Shown: positions 19,712 through 29,322 of the stretch, one piece after another
How positions within the stretch are numbered: position 1 is the stretch's first letter
Layout of the letters: each line of letters starts with the position of its first letter
Assembly (NCBI RefSeq): GCF_041380235.1
Contig: NZ_JBGIYY010000007.1
Location: 124,001-188,000, forward strand
Direction of reading: 5' to 3'
Length of the DNA: 64,000 nt
From: Glaciecola sp041380235
Lineage (GTDB): Bacteria; Pseudomonadota; Gammaproteobacteria; Enterobacterales; Alteromonadaceae
Made by a program: the position numbers and the translations under genes
The notes under the pieces: model-generated
Seen by the model: only the letters and a program-made list of their open reading frames with translations
The model's database searches: none
Told to the model about the DNA's origin: nothing

Positions 19712-19736
19712 TCTAGTACCTGTACACAAGTAGCTA

Positions 19737-19772
19737 AAAGCTTTTATCCACTGTTGTGGGTAAAGGCTTTTT
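19737..19772 (+). terminator. rho-independent terminator
   Basis: AAAGCTTTTATCCAC pairs along 15 positions (two G-T pairs) with GTGGGTAAAGGCTTT around a TGTT loop, followed by further Ts. Confidence 0.85.
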
Positions 19773-19852
19773 AAGTAAATGAAATCCATTTTCTGAATTG
19801 CTGTTTTTCAACATATATCAGCGATAACCATCATTACCTGGAGGTAACTACC

Positions 19853-20410
19853 GTGGAAAAGTCTTCTTATCTAAACAAATTTAGAACCTTTGTCGTGTTT
19901 TCTTCCATCTTCATCCTCGCCGGTTGCTCTGTTTCAATTGACGGCGAAAGCTATAAAAATGTATCACCAACATTTGAGTTAGAAACGTTTTTTGATGGAA
20001 AGGTAAAAGCGTGGGGAATAGTACAAGACCGCTCAGGTGATGTAGTGCAGCGTTTCATTGTCGATATTGACGGATACAAAGAAGATGGCAAGCTTATTTT
20101 AGATGAAACCTTTGAATACGGTGTTGGCGATGGTCCACTTAAACGAGTTTGGACACTAACGAAAAATGCAGACGGCACTTATACTGGAGTCGCCGGCGAT
20201 ATTGCTGGGCCAGCCACTGGCCGTTCTTTTGGCAATGCCTTTAGTTTTGCCTATGAAATGGACCTAGAAGTCGATAACACCACTTATCGGGTTAATTTTG
20301 ACGATTGGTTTTTTGCGTTTAATGACGACACGATGATGAATCGTTCATACATTAAAAAGTTTGGGATTGTTATGGCAGAAGTCACAATTTTTATGCAAAA
20401 ACAGCCCTAG
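19853..20410 (+). CDS. DUF3833 lipoprotein, GTG start
   Basis: A 185-residue lipoprotein with lipobox LAGC. The start is GTG at 19853, supported by a strong GGAGGTAA ribosome site eight bases upstream. Blocks such as LETFFDGKVKAWGIVQDRSG and the later DDWFFAFND fit the DUF3833 family, a lipocalin-like beta-rich envelope protein of unknown function. In related bacteria it often neighbours chalcone-isomerase-like and fatty-acid cyclopropane genes, which agrees with the gene just upstream. Confidence 0.85.
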   Translation: MEKSSYLNKFRTFVVFSSIFILAGCSVSIDGESYKNVSPTFELETFFDGKVKAWGIVQDRSGDVVQRFIVDIDGYKEDGKLILDETFEYGVGDGPLKRVWTLTKNADGTYTGVAGDIAGPATGRSFGNAFSFAYEMDLEVDNTTYRVNFDDWFFAFNDDTMMNRSYIKKFGIVMAEVTIFMQKQP

Positions 20411-20413
20411 CGG

Positions 20414-21802
20414 TTAATTTACAGGAAGCGTGATTATGGTGCTGAGGCCAGATTTAGCGCCTGCTATTTTGGTTCTCGCAAACTTAATATTCCCTTGATG
20501 AAGGCTCACAATAGCAGCCACTAAAGACAGACCTAAGCCGTTACCGCTTGCAGTGCGGCTCTTATCTTCCCGATAAAAGCGCTGGGTAAGTTTATCGATT
20601 ACTGCTTCATTCACGCCAACCCCGTTGTCATTTACAACAAACGAATATTCATTTTTAGTAATATCGTGGGTCAACGCCACCTCAATCTTGCCATGTTCAA
20701 AAGTAAATTTAACTGCATTGTCGAGCACGTTTGCGAAGGCTTGAAAAATCAGATTCTTATCGCAGTTAAGACTAAGGTTTGGTGCAAGCGCTATGTGTAA
20801 ATTAATCGACTTGTCTTCTATTAAAGGCTGATATAAATCTATGACATCTGCTACCACGTCGCTCAAGTTTTCGTTAGCAAAGCCCGCTCTTTTGCCACTG
20901 GTCTCTATGTCAGTAATGCGCAGTAATGAATTGAATATGGCTAAAAGATTGTCGCATTCTGCGATTAAGGTATGTTTATCTTCATGGTCGAGCCTTTCAA
21001 TGTGGGATTTCAAGCGTGTAAGCGGGGTTCGAAGATCATGGGCGATACTGTCTGATACACTCTGAATGTTATTGACCGACTGCTGAATTTTATCGAGCAT
21101 TTGATTCAGTGCGAGACTGAGCTTACTTAAATCGTCCCAACTGCTCTCTACATATAATCTATCGCTTAAATTTCCGGTGGAAATGATTTCATCTGCAGTG
21201 TCAGAAATCAGGTTGATGCGGCTGACTACATAGTAGGCTACGACAATACTTAAAATGGAAATGATGCAGACAATAATAATAAGTACGTAAGATGAAGTTT
21301 GCGCCAGCCATAGTGCAAACTCAATGTCCTTAACGCTGCGCGCGACCATCAGAGTGTCTTTATTGCTAAATTCAACAATCATTGCCATTGCTGTTTCTTT
21401 TTGACCGCGCATGCGAGCTTTGTCTTGATTTGTGCGCAGGTCGGCTTTGATCTCAAGCAAGCCGTTCTTTATAGAGACAACATTCGATTCTGGCCACTTG
21501 GCCAAGTTACCAGCAATAAAGCTGTCTTCTCCATCTTTTAAGTAATATAAAAAGTCGTTATTAATATTACTTACTCGATTATTCAGCGCTTTTACCACTG
21601 CGGGTCGACCTGCTGCATTGTACAGACTTCGAAATCCACCTATATCAGCTAAGATAGCGGCTTCAGTTTCTCGCACTAACAGGTCGTCGCTGGCGACGGT
21701 TAGCACGTAGGTATTGAAGGTAACGCCAATCAGTAAAAGGGTGGTGAAGATAAAGCTGACAATAAAGCTGGAGCTTTTGGTGTAGGCTTGAATGGCTCGC
21801 AT
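20414..21802 (-). CDS. sensor histidine kinase
   Basis: A 462-residue membrane sensor with two helices (about residues 13-33 and 172-195) flanking a periplasmic domain of about 135 residues. HAMP follows, then an H-box SIAHDLRTPLTRL with the phosphoacceptor His, an N-box FANVLDNAVKF and G-boxes NDNGVGV and GNGLGLSL. It lies 20 bases after its response regulator. The stimulus is unknown. Confidence 0.9.
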   Translation of the reverse strand: MRAIQAYTKSSSFIVSFIFTTLLLIGVTFNTYVLTVASDDLLVRETEAAILADIGGFRSLYNAAGRPAVVKALNNRVSNINNDFLYYLKDGEDSFIAGNLAKWPESNVVSIKNGLLEIKADLRTNQDKARMRGQKETAMAMIVEFSNKDTLMVARSVKDIEFALWLAQTSSYVLIIIVCIISILSIVVAYYVVSRINLISDTADEIISTGNLSDRLYVESSWDDLSKLSLALNQMLDKIQQSVNNIQSVSDSIAHDLRTPLTRLKSHIERLDHEDKHTLIAECDNLLAIFNSLLRITDIETSGKRAGFANENLSDVVADVIDLYQPLIEDKSINLHIALAPNLSLNCDKNLIFQAFANVLDNAVKFTFEHGKIEVALTHDITKNEYSFVVNDNGVGVNEAVIDKLTQRFYREDKSRTASGNGLGLSLVAAIVSLHQGNIKFARTKIAGAKSGLSTIITLPVN

Positions 21803-21822
21803 TTACTTAAGCTTCGTCCTTG

Positions 21823-22515
21823 TTAGTTTCGGCTACTAATTTTATATCCAGCCCCTCGAATGGTTTCAATCATCGGATAGGCAAAGCCTTTATCAATTTT
21901 ATTTCGCAGTCGACTAATATGAACGTCTATCACATTGGTTTGCGGATCGAAATTATACTCCCACACCTTTTCAAGCAGCATTGTTCGAGTAACAATTTTA
22001 TCTTCGTTTAGCATTAGGTACTCAAGCAGCTTGAACTCCTTAGACTGTAAGTCTATTTCTTGACCGTCTCGAAGCACTCTGCGGTTTATCAAATCAAGCT
22101 TCAAATCGCCTAATGTCAGTTCGGTATTGCTCGAGCTTGAGCTGGCTGCTCGGCTGGCTAAAATTTCCACCCGTGCTAGCAACTCTTCGAAGGCAAAAGG
22201 CTTAGTCAGATAATCGTCGGCTCCAGCGCGCAGGCCGGTGACTTTATCTTCAACTTTATTTTTAGCGCTTAGGAATAGGGTGGGCGTTGCAATATTGGCT
22301 TCGCGCAGTTTTTGTAAAACTTCTAAGCCATCCATCTTCGGCAGCATGCGATCGAGGATGATGACGTCATAAATTCCAAGTTTGTCTGCGTCTAGCGCCA
22401 ACTTCAGACCAGTTTCGCCATCATTGGCTGTCTCGCAAACATGCCCTGCTTGCACGAGTCCTTGCGAAATAAACTGCGCTACGGTGGGTTCGTCTTCTAC
22501 AATGAGTATTTTCAT
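21823..22515 (-). CDS. OmpR-family response regulator
   Basis: A 230-residue regulator with a receiver domain (acidic DE near residues 7-8, phosphoacceptor Asp in VIILDRMLP, Lys in LTKPFAFEEL) and a winged-helix DNA-binding domain (NVIDVHISRLRNKID, ETIRGAGYK). It is the first gene of a two-gene operon with the histidine kinase. Targets are unknown. It resembles the QseB/CusR group in the receiver domain but cannot be assigned further. Confidence 0.9.
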   Translation of the reverse strand: MKILIVEDEPTVAQFISQGLVQAGHVCETANDGETGLKLALDADKLGIYDVIILDRMLPKMDGLEVLQKLREANIATPTLFLSAKNKVEDKVTGLRAGADDYLTKPFAFEELLARVEILASRAASSSSSNTELTLGDLKLDLINRRVLRDGQEIDLQSKEFKLLEYLMLNEDKIVTRTMLLEKVWEYNFDPQTNVIDVHISRLRNKIDKGFAYPMIETIRGAGYKISSRN

Positions 22516-22588
22516 AGTCTTAAGATAGCTGATAACCTAGTGAATGTGTTAATAAAGATACTCTTTTAATAACTAAAAGGAACATTAA

Positions 22589-22975
22589 GTGTTTGTCATT
22601 ATCATTTGTATGGCAGTGGTTGTGTTTATGCCGCTTTTAGCGAAAGTGCCATTGGCACTGATGATGAACCGTGAAGGTAAATACGATAATCGTCACCCTC
22701 GGTCACAACAGAACCGCTTGGAAGGTTTGGGCGCAAGAGCAAAAGCTGCTCAGGAAAACTCCTTTGAAGCGATATGTTTTTTTGCGCCAACGGTGCTTCT
22801 GGTGCTTGCTCTAGATGCGCATACGGTTTATACCGTGCAGTTATGTATTGCCTTTGTTGGCTTACGTCTGGTCTATTTGTTGTGCTACTGGTGTGATTGG
22901 CATCTTGCTCGCAGCATTGTTTGGGTGGCCGCAATGGGAACCCTTGTTGCACATTACGTCATGCTGTTGAGTTAG
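22589..22975 (+). CDS. MAPEG family membrane protein
   Basis: A 128-residue protein with four hydrophobic segments, and RLEGLGARAKAAQENSFEA in the first loop, the MAPEG signature region (eicosanoid/glutathione metabolism relatives). Its initiation codon reads GTG, with AAAGGAAC upstream. The stop overlaps the stop of the convergent aceK gene by three bases. The bacterial function is unknown. Confidence 0.8.
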   Translation: MFVIIICMAVVVFMPLLAKVPLALMMNREGKYDNRHPRSQQNRLEGLGARAKAAQENSFEAICFFAPTVLLVLALDAHTVYTVQLCIAFVGLRLVYLLCYWCDWHLARSIVWVAAMGTLVAHYVMLLS

Positions 22976-24714
22976 CTAGCCGCGGATGCTTGCCGAAAAC
23001 GTATATGCTCTGGATAGGGCGTAAAATTTTGAATAATTCCTTGCGCCGCAACTTTTTGTAGTTCTTTCCAATATTGAGGCGTCATTAGATCACCATGGTA
23101 TTCTTTTAGCAGGTCCTTGAGGTGTTTTTTACCCAAGATAAAATGCTCAAACTGTTCTGGAAAAACGTCGCTGGGCCCCACAGAAAGGGTATCTAATGCA
23201 TAGGGGTCATCTGATTTAGGCAATTCTCGAAAGGTCCGTTCGTTCATGTAGCAAATTTCGTCATAGTCATAAAAAATGACTCGTCCTGTTTTAGTGATCC
23301 CAAAATTCTTGTGCAGCATATCTCCGGGGAAAATATTAGCCAGAGCGATTTGTTTGATGCACAGGCCCAAATCTTTAACGGCATCTTTAATTTTGTCCTG
23401 ATCGGTTTCATCTCGTAAATATAGATTTAACGGTGTCATTTTGCGTTCGATATACATATGTTTTATACATATATAATCGTCTTGGATACTTACCGAACTG
23501 GCACAGGTTTCAAGTAAATGTTCTAGTAGGGTTTCGTCAAATCGCGCTTTGGGAAATAGAAAGTTTACGTACTCATGAGTATCGGCCATGCGGCCCACTC
23601 TGTCTGTCATCTTAACCAATCGATAGCAGTCTTTGACATGCTCCCGCGTGATCTTTTTACTCTCGGCAAACTCATCCCTAATTAATTTAAATACCACGCC
23701 ATAAGACGGCAAATGAAACACCGCCATCACTAAGCCTTTGATCCCTGGCGCGAGTTCAAATTTGTCTGTGCTAGCTTCAAGGTGTTCTAAATAGTTACGA
23801 AAGAAAACCGTCTTGCCATGCTTATAAAAGCCAAGTGATGTGTACAGCTCAAAGTTCTTTTTATGGGGTAAGAGCTCTTGCAGAAAAGCTACTACTTCGG
23901 CAGGGTGTTGGGTTTCAGCCATAAAATATGAGCGTGCAAAGCCAAATATTACGCTCATGTGAGGCCTTTCAGTGAGTAAGGCATCGACTATTAAGGTGTT
24001 GCTATCGCTCATGTGTAGCGCAATCACAAATGGCAGTGTTTCGCCAGGCATGCAAATGCGTCCGACAAGGTAGGCAGCCTTCCCCCTGTAAAATACAGAC
24101 TTCAGCATTTCTATAGTCTGCACGGAACTGAGCTGCTGCTGATTCAGCCTTTGGCGCAGGGCCGCATCAAGATTGCTGATATCTAATTCAAAATTATCAA
24201 AGTTAACTTTAAATCGATACACATCAAAGATGGCTTCAAACATAGCGCGGACTGTGCCGGTGGTATCAAAGCTGTTCACTACTTTATATCGGTCGGGACC
24301 TGGCAAGTGGCAGCGGCTGGGTAAAACATACATCATCTGGTTGTCGAACTTCACGTGTCGGTATATGCGACCTATCACAGAGTTGTAAAAGGTTTCAGCT
24401 AGCTCAAATTGTGGGTGGTCTTTTAGCAAATTAGTGTACTGCGTTTTGGTGCTCCACCAAAAGCTGTCAGGGAGCGTTTCAGGATGAATATTTTGATATA
24501 TTTCAGTGACTATCTCTGTAAGGCTTTGATGGTAGATAGTGATACGATCTTTAATCGCCTGCGCAGAAGCAGCCCATTCGGATTTCTCAAAACGTTCTTG
24601 TGCGCCTGCTGTGATTCGGCTGTAACGCCGATAAGAGCGGTCAAAGCCGCTCATAATCTGATAGGCGAGCATTTTTGCTTGCTGATGTTTGTCAAGGCTG
24701 TGCTGGTTTCGCAT
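22972..24714 (-). CDS. aceK: isocitrate dehydrogenase kinase/phosphatase
   Basis: A bifunctional enzyme of 580 residues that phosphorylates and dephosphorylates isocitrate dehydrogenase, directing carbon into the glyoxylate shunt during growth on acetate or fatty acids. AceK features seen include GIKGLVMAVFHLPSYGVVFK for ATP binding and the conserved FPGDMLHKNFGITKTGRVIF catalytic block with YDYDEI following. Full length. No aceA or aceB lies nearby, so the gene is separate from a glyoxylate operon here. Confidence 0.95.
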   Translation of the reverse strand: MRNQHSLDKHQQAKMLAYQIMSGFDRSYRRYSRITAGAQERFEKSEWAASAQAIKDRITIYHQSLTEIVTEIYQNIHPETLPDSFWWSTKTQYTNLLKDHPQFELAETFYNSVIGRIYRHVKFDNQMMYVLPSRCHLPGPDRYKVVNSFDTTGTVRAMFEAIFDVYRFKVNFDNFELDISNLDAALRQRLNQQQLSSVQTIEMLKSVFYRGKAAYLVGRICMPGETLPFVIALHMSDSNTLIVDALLTERPHMSVIFGFARSYFMAETQHPAEVVAFLQELLPHKKNFELYTSLGFYKHGKTVFFRNYLEHLEASTDKFELAPGIKGLVMAVFHLPSYGVVFKLIRDEFAESKKITREHVKDCYRLVKMTDRVGRMADTHEYVNFLFPKARFDETLLEHLLETCASSVSIQDDYICIKHMYIERKMTPLNLYLRDETDQDKIKDAVKDLGLCIKQIALANIFPGDMLHKNFGITKTGRVIFYDYDEICYMNERTFRELPKSDDPYALDTLSVGPSDVFPEQFEHFILGKKHLKDLLKEYHGDLMTPQYWKELQKVAAQGIIQNFTPYPEHIRFRQASAAS

Positions 24715-25230
24715 GGGCGACTGTATCGGTAATGATTGCTTTCACTTTTTATTGTTTTACCCGATTTTTTACTGAGCCGCCATACAATATTCCGATATCA
24801 AGCATAAAAGGCTATTTGTATTACAAGGATTGAATATGCCTAATCAATCTATTCTCAAACACCAGTGTATCTGGTTGGAATTAGGCTGTTAGGATAACTT
24901 TCTTGTGCCATAAAAAGACCCTCGTAAGATCAGTTCCCTACCGCATAGAACATAGGTCATTACCGCGCATCGCGGGAAGCTCCCAACGTCCTCTGAAAAT
25001 AAAAAACAGTCTTTGTTGATGAAAATATTTCATAAATCTGTCCGTTCTTTTTACAACTTTAGTATAGTAAATTTTTCCTTCAACATAACTATTTGTTTTA
25101 TATCGCTTTTATTTGTCGGCGTGATTATTGCTTTAAAATGGCGAGATGTGATGAAAAGTACAGAGCTATTTGGGTAGATTTACTCACCTCAGATATCAAA
25201 AAACTAAAAAAATAACACAGGATGATATAA
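24715..25230. other. 516-base gap upstream of the PEP-CTERM-like gene
   Basis: It lies between divergent aceK and the secreted protein gene. No ORF of note; an 18-codon frame at 24836-24892 has no support. CCGCG-CAT-CGCGG (24963-24975) is a small hairpin. The 3' part is AT-rich and probably carries promoters. Confidence 0.4.
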
Positions 25231-25950
25231 ATGAATTTAGTACAAAAAATGAAGACTTTAACTGCCGTTGCTGCACTGTCGTTAAGCTTTGTTGGTGCTG
25301 TAAATGCCGCGCCGATAAATAGTACCGGCGACCTACAAAATGGCGTTATTTTTGGATCAGGCAATGCAAACGGTAGCTTTACCGGCATCAATATTGATGG
25401 CCTTGAGTTGGGCTTAAGAGGCAAGTTACGCTACAACTTAAGTGGTTTACCAGAAAACACATTTAACTATGATGGCGACCGCACATACACTTTCGACCCT
25501 GCAAACAGCTTTGCTCCTGCAAATCGTTCAATTTGGAACTTTGAGTTTTCTATCGATGCAAGTAATACAGCTGCTGGCACTTTGCTAGGAAGTGGTTATG
25601 AGTTTTTCCTTGGCGTAGACACAGACCCTACTGCGGGGATCTCGAATGCGTTTGGACCAATGGGATTTAGTCCTCTTCTGTTTCCCGACAATGCCTCCGA
25701 CAATATTGATGTGACTCTTGCGTCGGTAATTCAAAACTCTCAAAACTTGGGTTTTGGTTTTACTATGGCTGATCCACAGCTAGCCGGCATTTACACTATT
25801 TCTCTTGTTGCAATCAATCAGCAACAACAAATCCTGTCTACCAGCATTGATATCGTAGTGGGTGCTGCTGAGGTATCTGCTCCTGCGACGCTTTCGTTGT
25901 TGGCTTTAGTAATGCTTGGTTTCGGTATACGACGCATGCGCAACAGCTAA
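25231..25950 (+). CDS. secreted protein with PEP-CTERM-like C-terminal anchor
   Basis: A 239-residue protein with a signal peptide (residues about 1-27, VNA-AP) and a beta-rich middle. The C-terminus has the three-part sorting tail: VSAPATL, a hydrophobic helix (SLLALVMLGFGI) and a basic end (RRMRNS). Canonical PEP-CTERM tails begin VPEP; here the motif is SAPAT. This suggests processing by an exosortase variant, but no exosortase gene lies in the window. The function is unknown; surface or extracellular matrix is likely. A terminator follows directly. Confidence 0.75.
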   Translation: MNLVQKMKTLTAVAALSLSFVGAVNAAPINSTGDLQNGVIFGSGNANGSFTGINIDGLELGLRGKLRYNLSGLPENTFNYDGDRTYTFDPANSFAPANRSIWNFEFSIDASNTAAGTLLGSGYEFFLGVDTDPTAGISNAFGPMGFSPLLFPDNASDNIDVTLASVIQNSQNLGFGFTMADPQLAGIYTISLVAINQQQQILSTSIDIVVGAAEVSAPATLSLLALVMLGFGIRRMRNS

Positions 25951-25973
25951 TTGCTTTTAGTGTTGACTTATTA

Positions 25974-25997
25974 GGCAGCCCGTTGGCTGCCTTTTTT
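25974..25997 (+). terminator. rho-independent terminator
   Basis: GGCAGCC-CGTT-GGCTGCC is a perfect 7-bp stem followed by six Ts, 23 bases after the PEP-CTERM-like gene. Confidence 0.9.
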
Positions 25998-26100
25998 ATG
26001 GATTCAATTCGCTTAATGACATTACTGCTCTAATTCAATGTTGTACCTTTTTGTAAGTTGTAAGCTGAAACTTACATGACACCGCCGCCCATTTGGCTTT

Positions 26101-26152
26101 TTAGCCACCGCGTCGATATTGACTAATTAGCCGGCGCATCGATATTGACTAA
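26101..26152. repeat. two tandem 26-bp repeats in a 394-base gap
   Basis: Units 26101-26126 and 26127-26152 both run from TTAGCC to TCGATATTGACTAA and differ at three positions. The rest of the gap 25951-26344 holds the terminator at 25974 and otherwise AT-rich DNA leading to the diguanylate cyclase gene. The repeat could be a duplicated regulator site. Confidence 0.7.
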
Positions 26153-26344
26153 GATTGGGCAGTTAATAAGCCGCAAAAAGATTAATACATCACAACCTTG
26201 GGTCGATACTCTCCATATCGGGCAAAATCATTTATATGCCAGTTAAGCTAAAACTGATAAAAATGCATGGCTAGCAAAGTGCCTGCAAAATTTAATCAGC
26301 ATGTAAAATTGGATTGAGGTTAATAGAAAACGTGTTTTTAAAGA

Positions 26345-27331
26345 ATGCTTAATTTCCTAGAAAATCTGAAAAACAGAACGACAACAGAGAGAATAATATT
26401 TTCTCTGAGTTTTTTATTGTTCTTTTTTGTTACCCCAGTCACCATCTTCCGGCTTATAGTCCAGGATTGGCCGATTTTCTTTCTTGATTTATTTTTAGTC
26501 AGCAGCGCCGCCATGATATTTTGGAATACTTACCGTCGAGCCTACGTGTTGTTGATGCAGTTTTACCTTTGCACCTTAGTGAGCGTTGGTTCTTCGTTAA
26601 CCGTAATTTTCGGGGGGGTTGAACAGGTATATTGGATTTATCCCTCTACACTGACGCTGTTTTTCCTTGTCAGCCCACTGATTGCTTTTGCATTTACTAT
26701 AGGTATTTGCCTGCTGATTTTCCCGACTATTATGTTCAATGTTGAAACTATGCAAATGGTAACCATCTTTTTAGCATTATTTGGCACCGCGTTTTTTATC
26801 AATGTATTTGCTTCAGAAATCCGCACCGAAAACGCCAACCTATCGTCATTGGCCGCTAAAGACTTTTTAACCGGATGCGGTAACCGACGAGCCTTTAAAG
26901 CAGAAATCGAAAAAAGGTATCATGACTTCCTAAGCGACAATAAACCTTCAAGCCTGATTGTATTGGATATTGACGATTTTAAAGTCTTGAACGACAAATA
27001 TGGGCATTTAGTCGGTGACAAAGTACTCAAGGTTTTGGTGGATTCCATCTCTCATAGGATCAGGAGAACCGACAATTTATATCGACTTGGGGGGGAGGAA
27101 TTTGCCATCTTGGTGCCGAATGCCGAACTCAGTGATAGCCTTAAACTTGCCGAGGAAATCAAAAGCGCACTGGCTAAACAAGCTGCTCCTGATGTGCCAA
27201 AATTTACCGTGTCACTGGGCGTCACTCAGGTAAAAAGTCACGAGTCAATCGATGACTGGATCGCAAGGGCTGACATGGCAATGTATAAATCAAAAAACAC
27301 CGGAAAAAATAGAGTTACACATTACGCATAG
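26345..27331 (+). CDS. membrane-bound diguanylate cyclase
   Basis: A 328-residue protein with about five or six N-terminal membrane helices (residues 18-155, possibly a MASE-type sensor) and a GGDEF domain. The active-site motif is GGEEF at residues 249-253. The inhibitory I-site R240-x-x-D243 is intact and correctly spaced five residues upstream, so product inhibition is expected. It makes cyclic di-GMP and so influences attachment and motility. It stands alone in its strand context. Confidence 0.9.
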   Translation: MLNFLENLKNRTTTERIIFSLSFLLFFFVTPVTIFRLIVQDWPIFFLDLFLVSSAAMIFWNTYRRAYVLLMQFYLCTLVSVGSSLTVIFGGVEQVYWIYPSTLTLFFLVSPLIAFAFTIGICLLIFPTIMFNVETMQMVTIFLALFGTAFFINVFASEIRTENANLSSLAAKDFLTGCGNRRAFKAEIEKRYHDFLSDNKPSSLIVLDIDDFKVLNDKYGHLVGDKVLKVLVDSISHRIRRTDNLYRLGGEEFAILVPNAELSDSLKLAEEIKSALAKQAAPDVPKFTVSLGVTQVKSHESIDDWIARADMAMYKSKNTGKNRVTHYA

Positions 27332-27706
27332 CGATACCTACCAAGCACGTCGTTCTTACCCAAGCGAATAAACTAAGCCGCAAAAAAGCCTAATAACCCA
27401 ATAGTGGGCTGCGCATAGTGGCATTGAGCTGAAAGATTGCATTGATTCTTAAAATTATTCATATTTCAATCCTGCTATTCTTTGTTTAATTTGCATTATT
27501 TTTCTGAATCAGTTAACTTCCAACGTGGCGCTAGCCCCACTTGCACGCGAGTGAAAAAGAGCGACAAAACCTGAAAAGGTATTAAAACAAAATTACCCAT
27601 TTAATTTTTATAAGCATATATTCTTAGCTTGAGAAATCTTGCTGTAATCGCGTGTGGCATTGATTGCTAACAGAGTCCTCTGTCTCAAGCATATGGATAT
27701 GTATAT
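27332..27706. other. 375-base gap at the left edge of the accessory island
   Basis: No ORF, tRNA or recognised IS end. AT-rich. It separates the core-type cyclase gene from island genes with lower similarity to known families. AGTGGGGCTAGCGCC-type short inverted pieces near 27525-27545 are weak. Confidence 0.35.
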
Positions 27707-28783
27707 ATGAAAAATTTAAAGCCCCTTATTTTCGCAGCTCATACTGAGCTTAAAGTTCAAATACCGTCAATTAAAATAAGCCATCTTTACGAAGCATTTG
27801 CTGCATTTAGCGGATTCGATAGCTATGCCGCTTTTAAAGTCTCGTCAGTAAGGCAATTAGACGATATTGAACAAGCCAACATGCTGTGTTTTGACCGTAT
27901 GCAAAATGTTGGTTTTGATGCGAGCAGTGCATTGTTGATTTGTAAGCAAATTCAAGAATTGTCAAAATCATATAATTCAATTTCTTTAGATAAAATATAC
28001 AAGTTTTACAGCAACGAGTTATGTGAAGGTACGCATGATGAAAATCAAGTGCTGGAAGCGCTGAGAGGGTATGTAAGAAAGGGCGATAACGAGGCTGTCT
28101 TACTGGGCATTGTATTCACAACTCAATTATTAAAAGCATACGACGAAGATCCTGATAATCGAAGTGCTGAATATTGGCATAAAAAGCTTAAGCTTAATCA
28201 CGAATTAAGTGACCTACAACAAGAAATTGTTTTGAGATATGCCTACATAAAGCCGTATCGTGAGTTTTTAGATTTTCTTCATTCAGAAATTAGCAATAAC
28301 AAAAAAATTATCTTACCCAGTCCAATATCAGTAAGAGAAATAACTCTCAAATTTAACGATGACGTTGACCGGAATTGGACGCAGTATTTTTCTTCTGAGC
28401 CTGATGCAGTGCAAGATGCAATTGCCTATATTAGTAGTTTTCAAGATCCGGCGGTACCGATTGTTTCAGAAGGCATTTATCGGGATTGGCAGAAAGCAGA
28501 GGCTCTCAATTTTGCCAGTAGGTGGCTAATTGCCGGAATAGTTGATTTTGCATCGACAGACGAAGAAAAATGGTTCTGGTATTACATTGGGCTTAATCGG
28601 GGTGTCGATATTACTCAGTCTAACCTTCGAGCAATTAATGCTGATACAGGAGAAGATTACGATGACTATGGTCCGATGGATGTGGTTGGAGACGAGGGGC
28701 AATCAATGCCAAAAGCTACCGAGGAGTTGAAAAGCGAAATGCACCAGTTGGCAACTCTGATGAGTTCGACAATAGCGCGATGA
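27707..28783 (+). CDS. hypothetical island protein, 358 residues
   Basis: A soluble protein with no named domain. The N-terminal 45 residues (ISHLYEAFAAFSGFDSYAAFK) resemble a short helical module found at the start of several accessory and phage-linked proteins, sometimes fused to glyoxalase or ATPase domains. The C-terminal part is acidic with a YYIGLNRGVD segment. The ATG at 27707 follows a weak upstream signal. It lies at the start of the accessory region, so a defence or mobile-element role is possible but unproved. Confidence 0.6.
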   Translation: MKNLKPLIFAAHTELKVQIPSIKISHLYEAFAAFSGFDSYAAFKVSSVRQLDDIEQANMLCFDRMQNVGFDASSALLICKQIQELSKSYNSISLDKIYKFYSNELCEGTHDENQVLEALRGYVRKGDNEAVLLGIVFTTQLLKAYDEDPDNRSAEYWHKKLKLNHELSDLQQEIVLRYAYIKPYREFLDFLHSEISNNKKIILPSPISVREITLKFNDDVDRNWTQYFSSEPDAVQDAIAYISSFQDPAVPIVSEGIYRDWQKAEALNFASRWLIAGIVDFASTDEEKWFWYYIGLNRGVDITQSNLRAINADTGEDYDDYGPMDVVGDEGQSMPKATEELKSEMHQLATLMSSTIAR

Positions 28784-28877
28784 TTTTCGCAGTTGCATGT
28801 TGTTTTTGTGGTTTGACAGTTTCAAGTAAGCCGATTGCGGCATCATAATCTACAATTTTTATTAATAGGAGAATATT

Positions 28878-29186
28878 TTGAGAAATAAGGTGAATTGTTC
28901 AAGGTGCGCTTCAAACACCGAATTGCATGTAATTATACAGCCTTACTCAAATGACTCGGAAGAAGGTAGGTTGCTAGTGTACTGTAAGGATTGTACGCAA
29001 GATTATGCTGATCGCATCACAATAATTTCAGCATTGTCGGATATGAATCCAAAACAACTTTTAAAACTCTATTCGGATGGAGTGTCGTCTTCAAACCCAG
29101 AAACGACATCTGAGATTGTCTTTGGCCGCGTGGATAGAGAGTTTGTTAGTGCGGCCTCGCAGATGTTGAGGGAACGGAAACAATGA
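28878..29186 (+). CDS. small Cys-rich hypothetical protein, TTG start
   Basis: A 102-residue protein that begins with TTG at 28878, preceded by AGGAGA at a normal distance. CSRC near the start and CKDC at about residues 37-40 could form a zinc knuckle (inference). The C-terminal half is helical. It lies 94 bases after the preceding island gene on the same strand, so they may be co-transcribed. No family recognised. Confidence 0.5.
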   Translation: MRNKVNCSRCASNTELHVIIQPYSNDSEEGRLLVYCKDCTQDYADRITIISALSDMNPKQLLKLYSDGVSSSNPETTSEIVFGRVDREFVSAASQMLRERKQ

Positions 29187-29322
29187 ACGGCTGGGCAACG
29201 CGGTCTTAAAAACTTCAATAGTTGTAGAAATCAGGGTCAAAAGACTTAAATGGTTTCCTTGTTCCGTGGTATAGGTTCATGTTGATAACAAATCCTTAAT
29301 CTTCAATGAATAATATACTTAC

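Noticed and set aside
24836..24892. 18-codon ORF between aceK and the PEP-CTERM-like gene
   Set aside because: Too short, weak start signal and no repeated codons to suggest a leader peptide.
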